The notes beneath the pieces are model-generated. The model made no database searches. It saw nothing but the letters and a program-made list of their open reading frames with translations, and was not told the DNA's origin. Below are positions 1 through 9,203 of a stretch of 64,000 nt of DNA, piece after piece (the stretch's first letter is position 1; each line of letters opens with the position of its first letter). Source of the DNA: JBGAPI01 sp044221335 (GTDB taxonomy: Bacteria > Pseudomonadota > Gammaproteobacteria > Xanthomonadales > Ahniellaceae); NCBI GenBank assembly GCA_044221335.1, contig JBGAPI010000023.1, positions 1 to 64,000 of the forward strand, read 5' to 3'. Both the position numbers and the translations under genes were made by a program.

Positions 1-43
1 CATGCTTCGCCAGATCAACCGCTACGGTCGTAATCTTGTCCAC
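1..43 (-). CDS. IS110-family transposase, N-terminal fragment cut by the window edge
   Basis: Reading leftwards from a GTG at 43-41, the 14 visible codons give MDKITTVAVDLAKH. This matches the start of IS110-family DEDD transposases, whose first catalytic Asp lies in the V-x-x-D-L-A-K segment. A strong ribosome binding site, GAGGAGGG, sits 7 bases before the GTG. The rest of the element lies outside the window, so completeness and family subgroup cannot be judged. The identification rests on 14 residues plus the good ribosome binding site. Confidence 0.6.
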   Translation of the reverse strand, partial: MDKITTVAVDLAKH

Positions 44-341
44 GGACTCGCCCTCCTCGCTCCCGATTGGTGAGTACATCTCACCACTGGCACCTCGATG
101 CCTGGGTCAACACGAGGGGGGCGAGTCCACCCGATTACCACCGTGCCTCGCGGCGGTGGGCAGTGCCCGCCCTACGATCGCTCGCGCCCTGCAGTGGCGG
201 GGGGGCGCCCTGCGGGGGCTCCCGCCGACAACCGTCATGCCTGAGGAATGCCGTGGGGTGGCAGACAGTGTCGATGGAATGCCGCTTTGCCAACGGGCAG
301 TGGATTTCCTGTCGTGCGGATGAGCGACACCGGATCGTCGG
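44..341. other. Non-coding stretch with REP-like palindrome fragments
   Basis: No convincing gene is seen. The stretch should contain the upstream end of the IS110-type element. It also has half-palindromes of the local families: GGGCAGTGCCCGCCCTAC around 156-175 and GGGGGCTCCCGCCGACAAC around 213-232. Short ORFs here lack ribosome binding sites and show no recognisable family. Confidence 0.5.
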
Positions 342-2330
342 CTAGGTCCACGTCACCAACGGCACCGCCCCGCTCCACACGAGGCAGGCCGCGAAACCGG
401 CGTGGCTCAGCATCGTGATCCAGGCCAGCCAGCGCAGGCCACGGTGAGCCTCCTGGTAGCGCGGGCTCAGCACCTTGAACAGCCCGAGCCACGCGACCAG
501 CACGGCGATGATGCCGGTGGCGGCGATCGCCAGCGCCGCAGGGCCGAGGTGGCCGTAGCGGACGAACAGTTCCTCGTCGCCGAACAGGATCGGCACCGAG
601 GCGATGCAGGCAGCCATCGTCACGCTGGAGACGAGCGGCCACAGGCGCAGCCCAAGGTGCTCGCGGACACGGATCTTGCCCATCAGCGCGCGAACGCCCC
701 AGATGAGGACGAAGACGAAGGAGATCAGCATCGTCAGCGCCGTCAGCGCGGCGAACACCAGCGGCGTGAATGCGCGCAGCGCCGACACCTTGACGAAGCT
801 GTCGGTGCCGACCACCAGCCCGGTCCCGCCAAGCTCGGTGGACGTCAGCAGGACCGCTTCCGCCATCGGGAATTTCGACTGGCGCAGCAGGCGCGGATTG
901 CCGGCCGTGGCGACGTAGTCGTCGCGATCGCTGCCGAGGACAGGACCGAACGACAGCTTGCCATCGCGGATCGCGACGCGGGCGATCGCGGCCATGCTCT
1001 CGAGCCCGGCGAGCATCTGCACGCGTGGGCTGACGTGGACGTAGTAGCCGTCGTAGGCCCGCGCGACGTCGTCGGGGATGCGAGGGGCATCGGTCGGCGG
1101 CGTCGGCTTCGGCAGATCGCGGGTGAGATACGCGCGCATCAGCGTCGTGATCTTGCGCAGGTTGCCGTCATTGACGTTGTTGACGATCACCGAGTAGCCG
1201 ACGCCGCTCTCCACCTGGTAGCTCATGTCCGAACCGCCGCCGAGCACGCCGCCGTTGTGGCCGTGCCAGAGGAAGCCGGCCTTGTCGATGGTCGTGTAGT
1301 TGTGGAGTCCGTAGCCGAGCGTCATTCCTTCCGCGGCCGCGAGGTTGGTCGCGGGCGTCTCCATCCGGACGATGTCGTCCTCCGCGATCAGCGCCGTCTG
1401 CGACCCCGCCGGCCCGATCCGACCGCGGTCGAGGTAGAAGCGCACGTACTCGGCCATCTCGCGCGCCGACGAGTTGATCGAGCCGGCCGGGCGCAGCGCG
1501 ATGTGCCAATAGGGGTAGGGCGTGACGCCGTCCGGGTGATAGAGCGTCGCCTGGGTGCTGCGGATCTCGTCGGTCAGGAAGTAGCTGGTGCGCGCCATGC
1601 CGATCGGGCGGAACAGCTCGCGCGCGACGTAGTCCTCGATCGGCTCGCTGGTGATCTTCTGGATCACATAGGCGACGACGGCCGGGCCGGAATTGCAGTA
1701 CGCCATCCGGGTTCCGGGTCGCCAGCGCGATGTGCGCGAATCGGGGTCGTAGTCGAGCGCGGCCTTCAGGTTGTTCGGTGCCGGGTCCTCGTGGGCGTAG
1801 TCGCGCAGGTGCACGTCGTCGAAGCCCGCGGTGTGCTCCAGCAGGTGGACGATCCGCACCGGGTCGGTCGCTTCCCAGGGGTTGTGGAACTCGACGTCCG
1901 GGGCGAGGCTCGCGAGCGTCGCGTTCAGGTCGAGCTTGCCTTCGCGCTGTAGTTTCAGCGCGGCGAGCGCGACGAAGGCCTTGGAGGTCGAGCCGATCCG
2001 GAACATGGTGTCGGCGGTGGCCGGCGTCTTGTTCGCGACGTTGGCGAGTCCGATTCCCTCGGCGGTGACGACGCCGTCGCGATCGACGATCGCGAGCGCC
2101 ATGCCTGGGGTCTTGCTTTCGGCGAGGATCTTCGTGAGCGCGGTGCGCAGCTCGGGGAGATCCTTCGGGATCGGCGGGTCGGTGGGAATGGCATCGGCGC
2201 CGTCCTCGGCATGCATCAAAGGCGCACTTGAGAAGGCCAGCACGGCGATGGCCATCCATCGACCGATGTGACGCCGAAACGGGTGTGACTTGCGCTTCGA
2301 CGGCTCGCGGGGAGACGGGATTCGGTGCAT
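342..2330 (-). CDS. Beta-lactamase-fold serine hydrolase with C-terminal membrane domain
   Basis: A 662-residue class C beta-lactamase/DD-peptidase-fold protein. It starts at the ATG giving MHRIPSPREP; a longer upstream ORF reading lacks family support. Residues 25-41 look like a signal peptide or anchor. The catalytic signature is visible: SxxK as S114-T-S-K117, YxN as Y211-C-N213, and an HGHNGG motif in place of the KTG box. After the hydrolase domain there is a ~100-residue linker and about four hydrophobic segments near the C terminus (FTPLVFAALTALTMLISFVF onward). The family includes esterases, D-aminopeptidases and penicillin-binding-like proteins, so the substrate is unknown. The catalytic domain should be periplasmic. 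Confidence 0.88.
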   Translation of the reverse strand: MHRIPSPREPSKRKSHPFRRHIGRWMAIAVLAFSSAPLMHAEDGADAIPTDPPIPKDLPELRTALTKILAESKTPGMALAIVDRDGVVTAEGIGLANVANKTPATADTMFRIGSTSKAFVALAALKLQREGKLDLNATLASLAPDVEFHNPWEATDPVRIVHLLEHTAGFDDVHLRDYAHEDPAPNNLKAALDYDPDSRTSRWRPGTRMAYCNSGPAVVAYVIQKITSEPIEDYVARELFRPIGMARTSYFLTDEIRSTQATLYHPDGVTPYPYWHIALRPAGSINSSAREMAEYVRFYLDRGRIGPAGSQTALIAEDDIVRMETPATNLAAAEGMTLGYGLHNYTTIDKAGFLWHGHNGGVLGGGSDMSYQVESGVGYSVIVNNVNDGNLRKITTLMRAYLTRDLPKPTPPTDAPRIPDDVARAYDGYYVHVSPRVQMLAGLESMAAIARVAIRDGKLSFGPVLGSDRDDYVATAGNPRLLRQSKFPMAEAVLLTSTELGGTGLVVGTDSFVKVSALRAFTPLVFAALTALTMLISFVFVLIWGVRALMGKIRVREHLGLRLWPLVSSVTMAACIASVPILFGDEELFVRYGHLGPAALAIAATGIIAVLVAWLGLFKVLSPRYQEAHRGLRWLAWITMLSHAGFAACLVWSGAVPLVTWT

Positions 2331-2797
2331 GTTTCGGTCTCGTTCGGGCGGAGCGCCATTGGGCCGCGACAGTATGAGGACTTCGCGTGCCGAAGGTCGC
2401 GGGAGAGGGTCGGGTGGTACAAGGAACGCAGTCCCGCCGCGGGTGAGGACATTGCGGCGGTGTCTTTGAGGTGTAGTCCCGAAGGCGATTCGTCGATTCA
2501 CCACGGCTGTTGAGGGAGGGGCTTCGGACCGGTGGGGAGACGTCGATTCAACGCGGTCTTGGGGGCGGCGGGACTGCAACGTCGGCGTCGAAACGTTTCC
2601 GCAGGGAGACCGTGATATTGGTTCTCGCCATCGGCGAATTGCCATTGAGCCTCTGAAGCACTGTCTCACGACAGCGAGTCGGTAGAGGCGGTTCGTCATC
2701 GGGGCTGAAGGCCCGTCCGAGAACTGCGGCTCTGTCGATGGGGTCCGCTATGGGGGCCAAAGCCCCGGCCGACAACGGCCGCGTATTCGCGGCGCGA
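2331..2797. other. Intergenic region with degenerate REP-like palindromes
   Basis: No gene is supported. Two decayed copies of the CATCGGGGCTGAAGCCCC-type palindrome are visible, at about 2696-2720 (CATCGGGGCTGAAGGCCCG) and 2748-2777 (TATGGGGGCCAAAGCCCCGG). The promoter of the serine hydrolase should lie near 2340-2450, but no clear -35/-10 pair was found. Confidence 0.5.
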
Positions 2798-3283
2798 TCA
2801 GACCGCGGCGTCGGGTAACGCCGGGCGTGATTTCGCAAGGAAGGCCGACAGTCCTGCGGCGGCGTTGCGGCGGATCCTGGCTTGCAGGAAGGGCGTCCAG
2901 CCGAGCAGCAGGCCGGGGGCGCCCAAGGCCTGGCTCGACCATTTCCACAGATCGAAGGTGTCGACGTGATGGCAGATCAGGCCGTCGCGGAACTTGAATT
3001 GCGCGTCGATGCGGTTGAGGACCTTGCGGCCGGTCTGGCTGAACGTGTAGGTCGCGTCCCAGTGGGCCTTTCCGGTGCTGCCGTCGGATTCGACGCCGGA
3101 GACTTCGACCGACAGGTCCTTGCCGCGCGCCGCCAGCATCCGCCACATGTCGCGGACGCCAGCATTGGGGAGTTCGAATACCGGGTCGCGGAAGTAGGCG
3201 TCGTCGGTGTAGCAGGCCGCCATCGCCTCCGCGTCGCGCTTGTTCAGCGCGGCGTAGAGGCGATGGATCAGCTCGGTGCTCAT
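2798..3283 (-). CDS. NTF2-like / SnoaL-like domain protein
   Basis: A 161-residue protein with the N-terminal pattern typical of SnoaL/NTF2-like folds: IHRLYAALNKRDAEAMAACY, then YFRDPVFELPNAGVRDMW, and a later HHVDTFDLWKWS strand. There is no signal peptide, so it is cytoplasmic. The ATG lies only 6 bases after the stop of the decaheme cytochrome gene, so it is probably the last gene of that transcript. NTF2-like folds serve as small-molecule isomerases, hydrolases or simple binding pockets; no catalytic role can be assigned. Any role in electron transfer is suggested by position only. Confidence 0.8.
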   Translation of the reverse strand: MSTELIHRLYAALNKRDAEAMAACYTDDAYFRDPVFELPNAGVRDMWRMLAARGKDLSVEVSGVESDGSTGKAHWDATYTFSQTGRKVLNRIDAQFKFRDGLICHHVDTFDLWKWSSQALGAPGLLLGWTPFLQARIRRNAAAGLSAFLAKSRPALPDAAV

Positions 3284-3289
3284 CCGGCC

Positions 3290-6200
3290 TCAGTTCTTCT
3301 TGTTGCCGGCGCCCGGACGGGTCGACATCGTCCCGACCTGCAGGCCCGGACGCTGGCTCGACGCGGGGGTCGCCTGCGGCTGGGTGGCGATGTTGACGTT
3401 CGGGTCGAGCTGCATGGTGGGCTGCTGCGCCTGCCAGGTGCGGTTGTTCTTCCAAGGCGTCGGCTTGGTGGCGATGCCCTTCGGGCCGCTGACGGCGTCG
3501 TCGACGAACCACGGCTCGCCACCCTGGTCGAGGTACAGCCGCGCCATTTCCTTGGCGTTGAACGGACGGGCGCCGATGCGGCCGAGCACCGCGACCTGAT
3601 GGCCGGTTTCGTCCACCGCGCGGTCACGCTCCAGTGCGCGGGAGAGGGCGAGGGCGGCACGCTTGGTCGGATAGCTGGCGATCAGTTCCGGCTTCGGTTC
3701 GGCGGCATAGCCGTAGAAGTTCGGCTGCGACACCGGCGAGGTGAGCTGCACCACGCGCAGTCCGTTCTTGCCGTCGGCGACGTACAGGAACGGGGAGGCG
3801 TTGGTGGACGCCACGGTGACGTCGCGGGCGTCGTTGATGCTGCCACCGGCGTTGAACATCTCGTACAGCTGCGGCTTGTCCGCCTTGGTGACGTCGATGA
3901 TCGCCACGCCCTCGGCGCCGGCGGCGACGTAGGCGTAGGTGCGGGCGACGTGGAGCTTGTGGGCGTCCTTCAGCGCGACGACCGCACCCGGGAGAATGAT
4001 CGGCTTCTCCGGATGGGTGACGTCGACCGTCTGCAGGCCTTGGCGGGTGGTGACGAACAGGTAGCGGAACTGCACCTGCGCGGCGCGCGGGTCGTCGACC
4101 TCGATGGTGGTGACGTAACGCGGCTTCAGGACATCGTCGACGTCGAGCACGACCACGCCCTTCGGCGTGGAGACGTACAGCCAGGTGCCGGCGACGGTGA
4201 TGTGGCGGGCGCCGGTCAGCACGCCGCCGTCGTTCCAGGTCAGCGCGCGCGACAGGTTGTTGTCGCGCGACTCGAAGTTGTGCAGCGTGTCGATGTTGAC
4301 CAGGATCAGTCCTTCCTCGGCATCCGTGATGAACATGTACTCGTAGATCGGATGCATCACCTGCTCGAGATTGGTCTCGGTCATCAGCTTGCTGCGGCTG
4401 CGCGACGGCTGCACCGGCTGGGTCGTCGCCAGTGCGGCACAGGTCGCGTTCTTCGACTTGACGTGGGTGTCGTGGCCGAGATCGGAGAACGGCGCCGTCA
4501 CGAACTTCTGCGAATAGCCCTTGTTGGCCTGGCTGGCGATGTCGTAGACCCGCGTGCCCTTTTCACCTTCGGCGACGTACAGGTACTCGCCGCGGTGCTG
4601 GATGCAGGATGCGACGCCCGCGCGATGCGAGAAGCCATCCGGCAGCTGCTTGTTGTTCTTCTGCAGCGTGTCGAAGTGGTCCGGGTAGGCGAACTTCTGC
4701 AGGTAGGAGCCGAGGACCGCCTGCGGCTCATCCCACTCGGTGACCGGCACGGCAGTGACCTCGCCCTCGCCGCCGACCCAGGCGTTGTAGCCGAGCAGGT
4801 CGACGAACTTGGTTCCCTGCAGCAGCAGCTGGGTCATGATCGCGTTGTTGTCGTTGTTCTTCGACAGGTGGCAATCCGTGCACTGCTTGGTCTCGGTGCG
4901 GCGCTCGGTGTGCGGGTAGTGCGGGGCGAATGCCTGCGAGCTGTAGCCGGAAGCCGCGATCGGGGGCTGCTGGATGTAGATGCGCTCGCGGTTGATGTTG
5001 GTCGACGACAGCACCAGCGCGGAGGTGGAGCGCACCGGGGCGATCTTGCCGCCCTTGATCTCGCCGTGGATGCCGATCTGGAACATGTCGTCGCGCGCGA
5101 CCTGCGGGTTGTAGGTCGCGAAGTTGCGCGATTCGGTCGACTCGTAGTGGTGGCGCTCGGTCTTCCAGTTCGCCTGGATCGGCAGATGGCAGCCGCCGCA
5201 GCTCGTGGTCCACGAGGTGTGGCAGGTGTAGCACATCATCTTGTCCTCGGAATGCGCCCGCTGATCCTTCGGCACGTCGGCGCCGAACTCGAGGGTGCGG
5301 GTATTCATCGACATGGTGTGCGAACGGTCGGCCAGGGCGTTGTAGGCCGGCGACTTCTTGTCCGAGGTGTCCTTCAGCAGGGTGATGGTCCACTCCATGC
5401 CTTCGTTGACCAGGGAACGCTGGATCAGCTTGCCGTCCACCCACTCGAAGCGCTTCTTGCCGTCCGGGTTGCGGATCAGCGTGAGATCGCGACCGTACTT
5501 GGACGCCATCACGCCGGAGGTGCGCAGGGTCGGGTAGTTGTCGGCGGTGCCGTGGCAGTCCTGGCACTGCACTTCCACGCCGGCCATCACCTCGCCGACG
5601 ATGTTGCCGCTGGAATGCGCGTCCTGAGAGAAGTGGCAGTCGACGCAGTGCATGCCGACGTCGATGTGGATCGACGACATGTGCACGGCCTTCTCGAACT
5701 TCTTCGGGTCGTCGTTGGAGACGATCTTGCCGTCGCCGTCGAGCAGGTCGCCCTTGCGGTCGCGCTTGAAGATCGCGCGGAAGTTCCAGCCGTGGCCGTG
5801 GTAGTCGGCGAACTGGGTGTCGCGCAGTTCCGGGTTCATCAGCGCGACGTTCTTCAGGAACTCCGGGTCCGCCCACTTGCCGCGGATCGCCGCTTCCTCG
5901 GGATTGCGGTCGTTGATGAGGCGGGTCTGGCGGTCGGTCGGGTTGAACTGCTGCTTCGGCCACATGCGGTCGGCGTCGGTCTCGTAGTCCCACATGATGT
6001 AGCCGAGCATGGTGTTGATGAACATGTTCGGCTGGTGCATGTGGCAGGACATGCAGTTGCTGGTCGGGATGCGACGGGTGAAGCTGTGCTGGAGCGGATG
6101 CCCCGGCTCGTTCGCCGGGATGGTCGGGTCGGACTGCTGCGAGAAGCCCTCGTTGCCGAACTGCGCGTAGGGGCCGGAATGGCGCGGGTCGCGATCGTTG

Positions 6201-7291
6201 GCGTAGACGACGTGGCAGCCGGAGCAGCCGGAGGAACGGAAGTCACCCGGATTGTCGCTGGTGCCCATGAACCACAGGTGCGGGTCGTTGAGGCGGGTCT
6301 TGGTGACGTTGAGCACCGGGATCGCGACGCGCTGGCCGGTACCCGGGCCGCGGTTGGACTGGTGGATGTCCGGGCGGCCCGGCTCTTCCAGGCGCTGGAT
6401 CAGTCCGAGCGAGTTGGGCAGGCCGATCTCGGGGAAGGTGCTGTTGATGTTGCGGCCGCCGCGCTCGAACACGCGGAAGATGTCCGCGGGCGGGACGGTT
6501 TCCCACGCCGGCAGCGGATAGAGCTTCGGCAGGATGCCGCGCTTCGCCATCTCCGGAGTGACTTCCGTCGGGTTCGAGATCGCGCCGTGCTCGGAGTCCT
6601 TGGCGTAGTACTCGCCGAGAATGTAGCGCTTGAACGGCAGGATGCCGTTGTTGTACGAGGCGCCGCCCCACAGCATCGCGCTGGTGGCCATCAGGCTGGT
6701 CTGGGAGGCGCGGACGATCGGCTGGTGGCAGGCGCCGCACGCTTCCTTCGCGACCCGCAGGTCACCCGGGTTGATGAAGCGGATGAATTCGTCGGATTCG
6801 TCGTTGAGGCGCGAATAGCTCGATTCGGGCGTGCGGCTGGCCGGCCAGCTCCAGCGGGTCGGGAAGCGCGGCAGAACGTGGGCCTGCTCGAGGGCGCCGA
6901 GATAGGCCGGGCTCCAATGGGTGTGCGGTTCGCCGCGCTCGTGCTCTTCCTCTTCGGTGAGCGTCAGCGGGTTGCGCGGTCCGATCGCGCTGCGCGCGTG
7001 GAACTCCTCGCCGGCGGGACCGAACACCGCGGCATTGCCGCCGTGGCAGTCGGTGCAGCCGAGCACCACCGAGGAACTGGCGTGCATCGACTTGGCGTCG
7101 GACTTGCTGTGGCAGGAAATGCAGCCCGCGCTCTTGGCGTCCGCGTCCTGGCTGGTCTGGAACGACGGCGCGGGTGGCGCGGCGACATAGTGCCGTTCCA
7201 CCGCCTCCAGCTCGGACGCCGTCGCGTTATGGCAGGCGAAGGCGGCAAGCAGCAGTCCGCTCAACAGGTAACCGATGTTCCGCATGGTCAT
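3290..7291 (-). CDS. Secreted decaheme cytochrome c with C-terminal LVIVD beta-propeller
   Basis: About 1333 residues. A signal peptide covers roughly residues 1-25, and the first heme site is C57-I-S-C-H61. Ten CxxCH motifs are present: CISCH, CTDCH, CGACH, CSGCH, CMSCH, CVDCH, CQDCH, CYTCH, CGGCH, CTDCH. From about residue 890 the protein changes to LVIVD-type repeats (EYLYVAEGEKGTRVYDI, TWLYVSTPKGVVVLDV, RYLFVTTRQGLQTVDV, TYAYVAAGAEGVAIIDV, PFLYVADGKNGLRVVQL), expected to form a propeller. Two in-frame ATGs (7291 and 7285) follow a GGGGAG ribosome binding site; 7285 has the more usual spacing. It follows a beta-barrel gene and probably acts at or outside the outer membrane as a terminal electron carrier or reductase. 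Substrate unknown. Confidence 0.9.
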   Translation of the reverse strand: MTMRNIGYLLSGLLLAAFACHNATASELEAVERHYVAAPPAPSFQTSQDADAKSAGCISCHSKSDAKSMHASSSVVLGCTDCHGGNAAVFGPAGEEFHARSAIGPRNPLTLTEEEEHERGEPHTHWSPAYLGALEQAHVLPRFPTRWSWPASRTPESSYSRLNDESDEFIRFINPGDLRVAKEACGACHQPIVRASQTSLMATSAMLWGGASYNNGILPFKRYILGEYYAKDSEHGAISNPTEVTPEMAKRGILPKLYPLPAWETVPPADIFRVFERGGRNINSTFPEIGLPNSLGLIQRLEEPGRPDIHQSNRGPGTGQRVAIPVLNVTKTRLNDPHLWFMGTSDNPGDFRSSGCSGCHVVYANDRDPRHSGPYAQFGNEGFSQQSDPTIPANEPGHPLQHSFTRRIPTSNCMSCHMHQPNMFINTMLGYIMWDYETDADRMWPKQQFNPTDRQTRLINDRNPEEAAIRGKWADPEFLKNVALMNPELRDTQFADYHGHGWNFRAIFKRDRKGDLLDGDGKIVSNDDPKKFEKAVHMSSIHIDVGMHCVDCHFSQDAHSSGNIVGEVMAGVEVQCQDCHGTADNYPTLRTSGVMASKYGRDLTLIRNPDGKKRFEWVDGKLIQRSLVNEGMEWTITLLKDTSDKKSPAYNALADRSHTMSMNTRTLEFGADVPKDQRAHSEDKMMCYTCHTSWTTSCGGCHLPIQANWKTERHHYESTESRNFATYNPQVARDDMFQIGIHGEIKGGKIAPVRSTSALVLSSTNINRERIYIQQPPIAASGYSSQAFAPHYPHTERRTETKQCTDCHLSKNNDNNAIMTQLLLQGTKFVDLLGYNAWVGGEGEVTAVPVTEWDEPQAVLGSYLQKFAYPDHFDTLQKNNKQLPDGFSHRAGVASCIQHRGEYLYVAEGEKGTRVYDIASQANKGYSQKFVTAPFSDLGHDTHVKSKNATCAALATTQPVQPSRSRSKLMTETNLEQVMHPIYEYMFITDAEEGLILVNIDTLHNFESRDNNLSRALTWNDGGVLTGARHITVAGTWLYVSTPKGVVVLDVDDVLKPRYVTTIEVDDPRAAQVQFRYLFVTTRQGLQTVDVTHPEKPIILPGAVVALKDAHKLHVARTYAYVAAGAEGVAIIDVTKADKPQLYEMFNAGGSINDARDVTVASTNASPFLYVADGKNGLRVVQLTSPVSQPNFYGYAAEPKPELIASYPTKRAALALSRALERDRAVDETGHQVAVLGRIGARPFNAKEMARLYLDQGGEPWFVDDAVSGPKGIATKPTPWKNNRTWQAQQPTMQLDPNVNIATQPQATPASSQRPGLQVGTMSTRPGAGNKKN

Positions 7292-7359
7292 GTTCTCCCC
7301 AACAGCGTCGCTTCCCTGCACATCGAACGGCCTCCCTGGCAGCGTTCGACGGCTCGACC

Positions 7360-7384
7360 GGCGGGCGCGCTGGGCGCGCCTGCC
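7360..7384 (-). terminator. GC-rich hairpin between the beta-barrel and decaheme cytochrome genes
   Basis: An 11-bp near-perfect inverted repeat, GGCGGGCGCGC / GCGCGCCTGCC, with a 3-base loop and one G-T pair. It lies 9 bases after the stop of the beta-barrel gene. No T-run follows, so it may be a processing or stability hairpin rather than a full terminator. It sits in the ~100-bp gap before the cytochrome start. Confidence 0.4.
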
Positions 7385-7392
7385 GCCATGAA

Positions 7393-9201
7393 TCAATAGG
7401 TGAAGATGAAATTGCCGAGAACCGTGTAGTAGTGGTTCTCGTCGCCGAACAGATCCTTCATTCCGCCGCCCGGGAACAGCAGGGCACCGGACAGCCGGAG
7501 CACGATGTTCTGGGTCTGGAACGGCCGATAGATCCACGCCACCGAGGCGTCGGTGCCGATGCGCTGGCGGATCGGACTCTGGTTGCGGGCGGCTTCCAGC
7601 GTCGCGGTGTCGTCGAACCACAGTTCGTTGACGTTTGCCGAGACGCGGTGCAGCGGCGTGAGATCGAAGTCGGCACCGACGCCGACCAGCTTGAGGCCCG
7701 GATTGTCGAAGTTCGACTGACCGAGCTCGCGCGAGGTGCGCAGGGACGGGATCAGCGAGTTGCGGCCCGAGAGCGCCACTTCGCCACCGCCGATCAGCGG
7801 GATGTTCTGGCGGATCCAGTAGCTGGTGTCGGCGCCGGCGAAGATCGGGTTCTCGAAGATCGCGTCGAAGCCCTTGGAGGTCTTGTCGTACGGATCGCCG
7901 TCGCCGGAGGTGTAGGCCAGCGACAGGCGCGGGCGGATCCAGTCGAAGTCGCGCGAGATTTCGGTCGCGAAGAAGCCGGCACGGATGTTGCTGTTCTTGC
8001 CGCTGAACAGTCCGTCGTTCCGGCCGAGCGCGCCGTAGGCCGAGACCGTGACGTTCCACGGGCCGAAGTGGCCGTCGCCGTTGTAGCCGATGTAGGTGAC
8101 GTCGTACTCGCGCGGCCGCTCGGTACCGATCGAGGCCGGGCGCACGAGAAAGCCGTTGTTGTCGTAGTGGTAGTTGGTGTCGCGATTGCGGTTGTAGGCG
8201 ATGGTCGCCTGCGAGGTGAAACCGACCACCGGAAGGTCCTGGCGGTACAGGTTCGCGATCAGCAGGTCGTCGTGCCGCAGGCCCACGCCGACGTCGTTGA
8301 GTCCGGAGTTGGTGTCCTTCTCCAGGCGACGGAAGTAGGCGAGGTTGTACTGCCAGCGGTTGTTGTCGCGATTGCCGAACAGGCGCACGCCGAGCTGCAC
8401 GTCCTGGAACAGGAAGCCGCGGAAGTCGGACGAGAAGGGCTGGATGCCGATGCGCAGCGAGTCGAAGTCGTAGCGGTCGGAGACGTTGCGCAGGTGGCGG
8501 TCGACGAAGGCTTCCTGGATCGCCACGAAGCCGTCGTCGCGCGAGGTGCCGCGGCGCGGATCGACATTGAGGATCTTGACGTCGTCGACGTTGACGCGGT
8601 TGTACTGGAACGCCAGCGTCAGCCGCATTTCCCACTCGGGCGGCTTGAACGTGGTGTCGCCCTTGAAGTAGACGAGGCCGGTCAGGAAGGTCTGAGCGAA
8701 GATCGTCTGGTGGATGCCCGAGAAGATGTCGTTCTGGCCGGGGTCATCGCTGGAGATGATGCCGGTCGGCGTCGGAATCGAGCGCGGTTCGAGGATGGTG
8801 TCGGAAATGCCCAGCACCTCGAGGAACCAGTCCTCGCCGTGGATCGGCTTGTCGGCCTTGTACTGGTTCTGGTTGTACGGGTCGTACCACGGGAACTTGA
8901 AGCCGAGCGCTTCCATGATGCGCCAGCGATCCGGAAGCGGCACGAACTCGCCGACCTGGTCGACCGGCGGCGGATTGATCGCGTCGGGGTTCTGTTCGAC
9001 GTACTCGGGCGGCCGCTCGGGCGGATGGCCCGGGCGCCGGCGCAGGATCGGCGACGCGAACGGATCGTAGTTGTCCGCGGGGACGATGCCGGAGAGTTCG
9101 AGGAAGCCGGGCAGGCCGCCGTCGTACGGAGCGGCCTTCGCCGATCCGGCGGAGAACAGGGCGGCGCTGATCAGGGTCGTCAGTGCGAGCTTGCGGATCA
9201 T
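7393..9201 (-). CDS. Outer-membrane beta-barrel protein of the multiheme locus
   Basis: A 602-residue protein with a clear signal peptide (MIRKLALTTLISAALFSAGS, cleavage after AKA). A Pro-rich N-terminal stretch (PPERPPEYVEQNP) follows, then a long series of alternating amphipathic beta strands (RLTLAFQYNRVNV, LRIGIQPF, WQYNLAYFRRLEK, PRLSLAYTSG). It ends in NFIFTY, an aromatic C terminus typical of barrels recognised by the BAM machinery. There is no CxxC near the N terminus and no obvious MtrB/PioB signature, so I do not call it MtrB. The start follows the previous gene's stop by 2 bases and has GAGGG upstream. In context it could be the conduit or surface anchor for the neighbouring decaheme protein. 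Confidence 0.75.
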   Translation of the reverse strand: MIRKLALTTLISAALFSAGSAKAAPYDGGLPGFLELSGIVPADNYDPFASPILRRRPGHPPERPPEYVEQNPDAINPPPVDQVGEFVPLPDRWRIMEALGFKFPWYDPYNQNQYKADKPIHGEDWFLEVLGISDTILEPRSIPTPTGIISSDDPGQNDIFSGIHQTIFAQTFLTGLVYFKGDTTFKPPEWEMRLTLAFQYNRVNVDDVKILNVDPRRGTSRDDGFVAIQEAFVDRHLRNVSDRYDFDSLRIGIQPFSSDFRGFLFQDVQLGVRLFGNRDNNRWQYNLAYFRRLEKDTNSGLNDVGVGLRHDDLLIANLYRQDLPVVGFTSQATIAYNRNRDTNYHYDNNGFLVRPASIGTERPREYDVTYIGYNGDGHFGPWNVTVSAYGALGRNDGLFSGKNSNIRAGFFATEISRDFDWIRPRLSLAYTSGDGDPYDKTSKGFDAIFENPIFAGADTSYWIRQNIPLIGGGEVALSGRNSLIPSLRTSRELGQSNFDNPGLKLVGVGADFDLTPLHRVSANVNELWFDDTATLEAARNQSPIRQRIGTDASVAWIYRPFQTQNIVLRLSGALLFPGGGMKDLFGDENHYYTVLGNFIFTY

Positions 9202-9203
9202 GA

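Noticed and set aside
2882..7399. A 1505-codon plus-strand open frame opposite the decaheme cytochrome gene
   Set aside because: It is a GC-rich antisense shadow with Arg/Val/Ala/Asp-biased composition and no family. The minus strand has ten CxxCH sites, a signal peptide and a ribosome binding site.
7393..9201. Naming the barrel MtrB or PioB
   Set aside because: No N-terminal CxxC and no recognisable MtrB-type sequence blocks; only position next to multiheme cytochromes suggests such a role.
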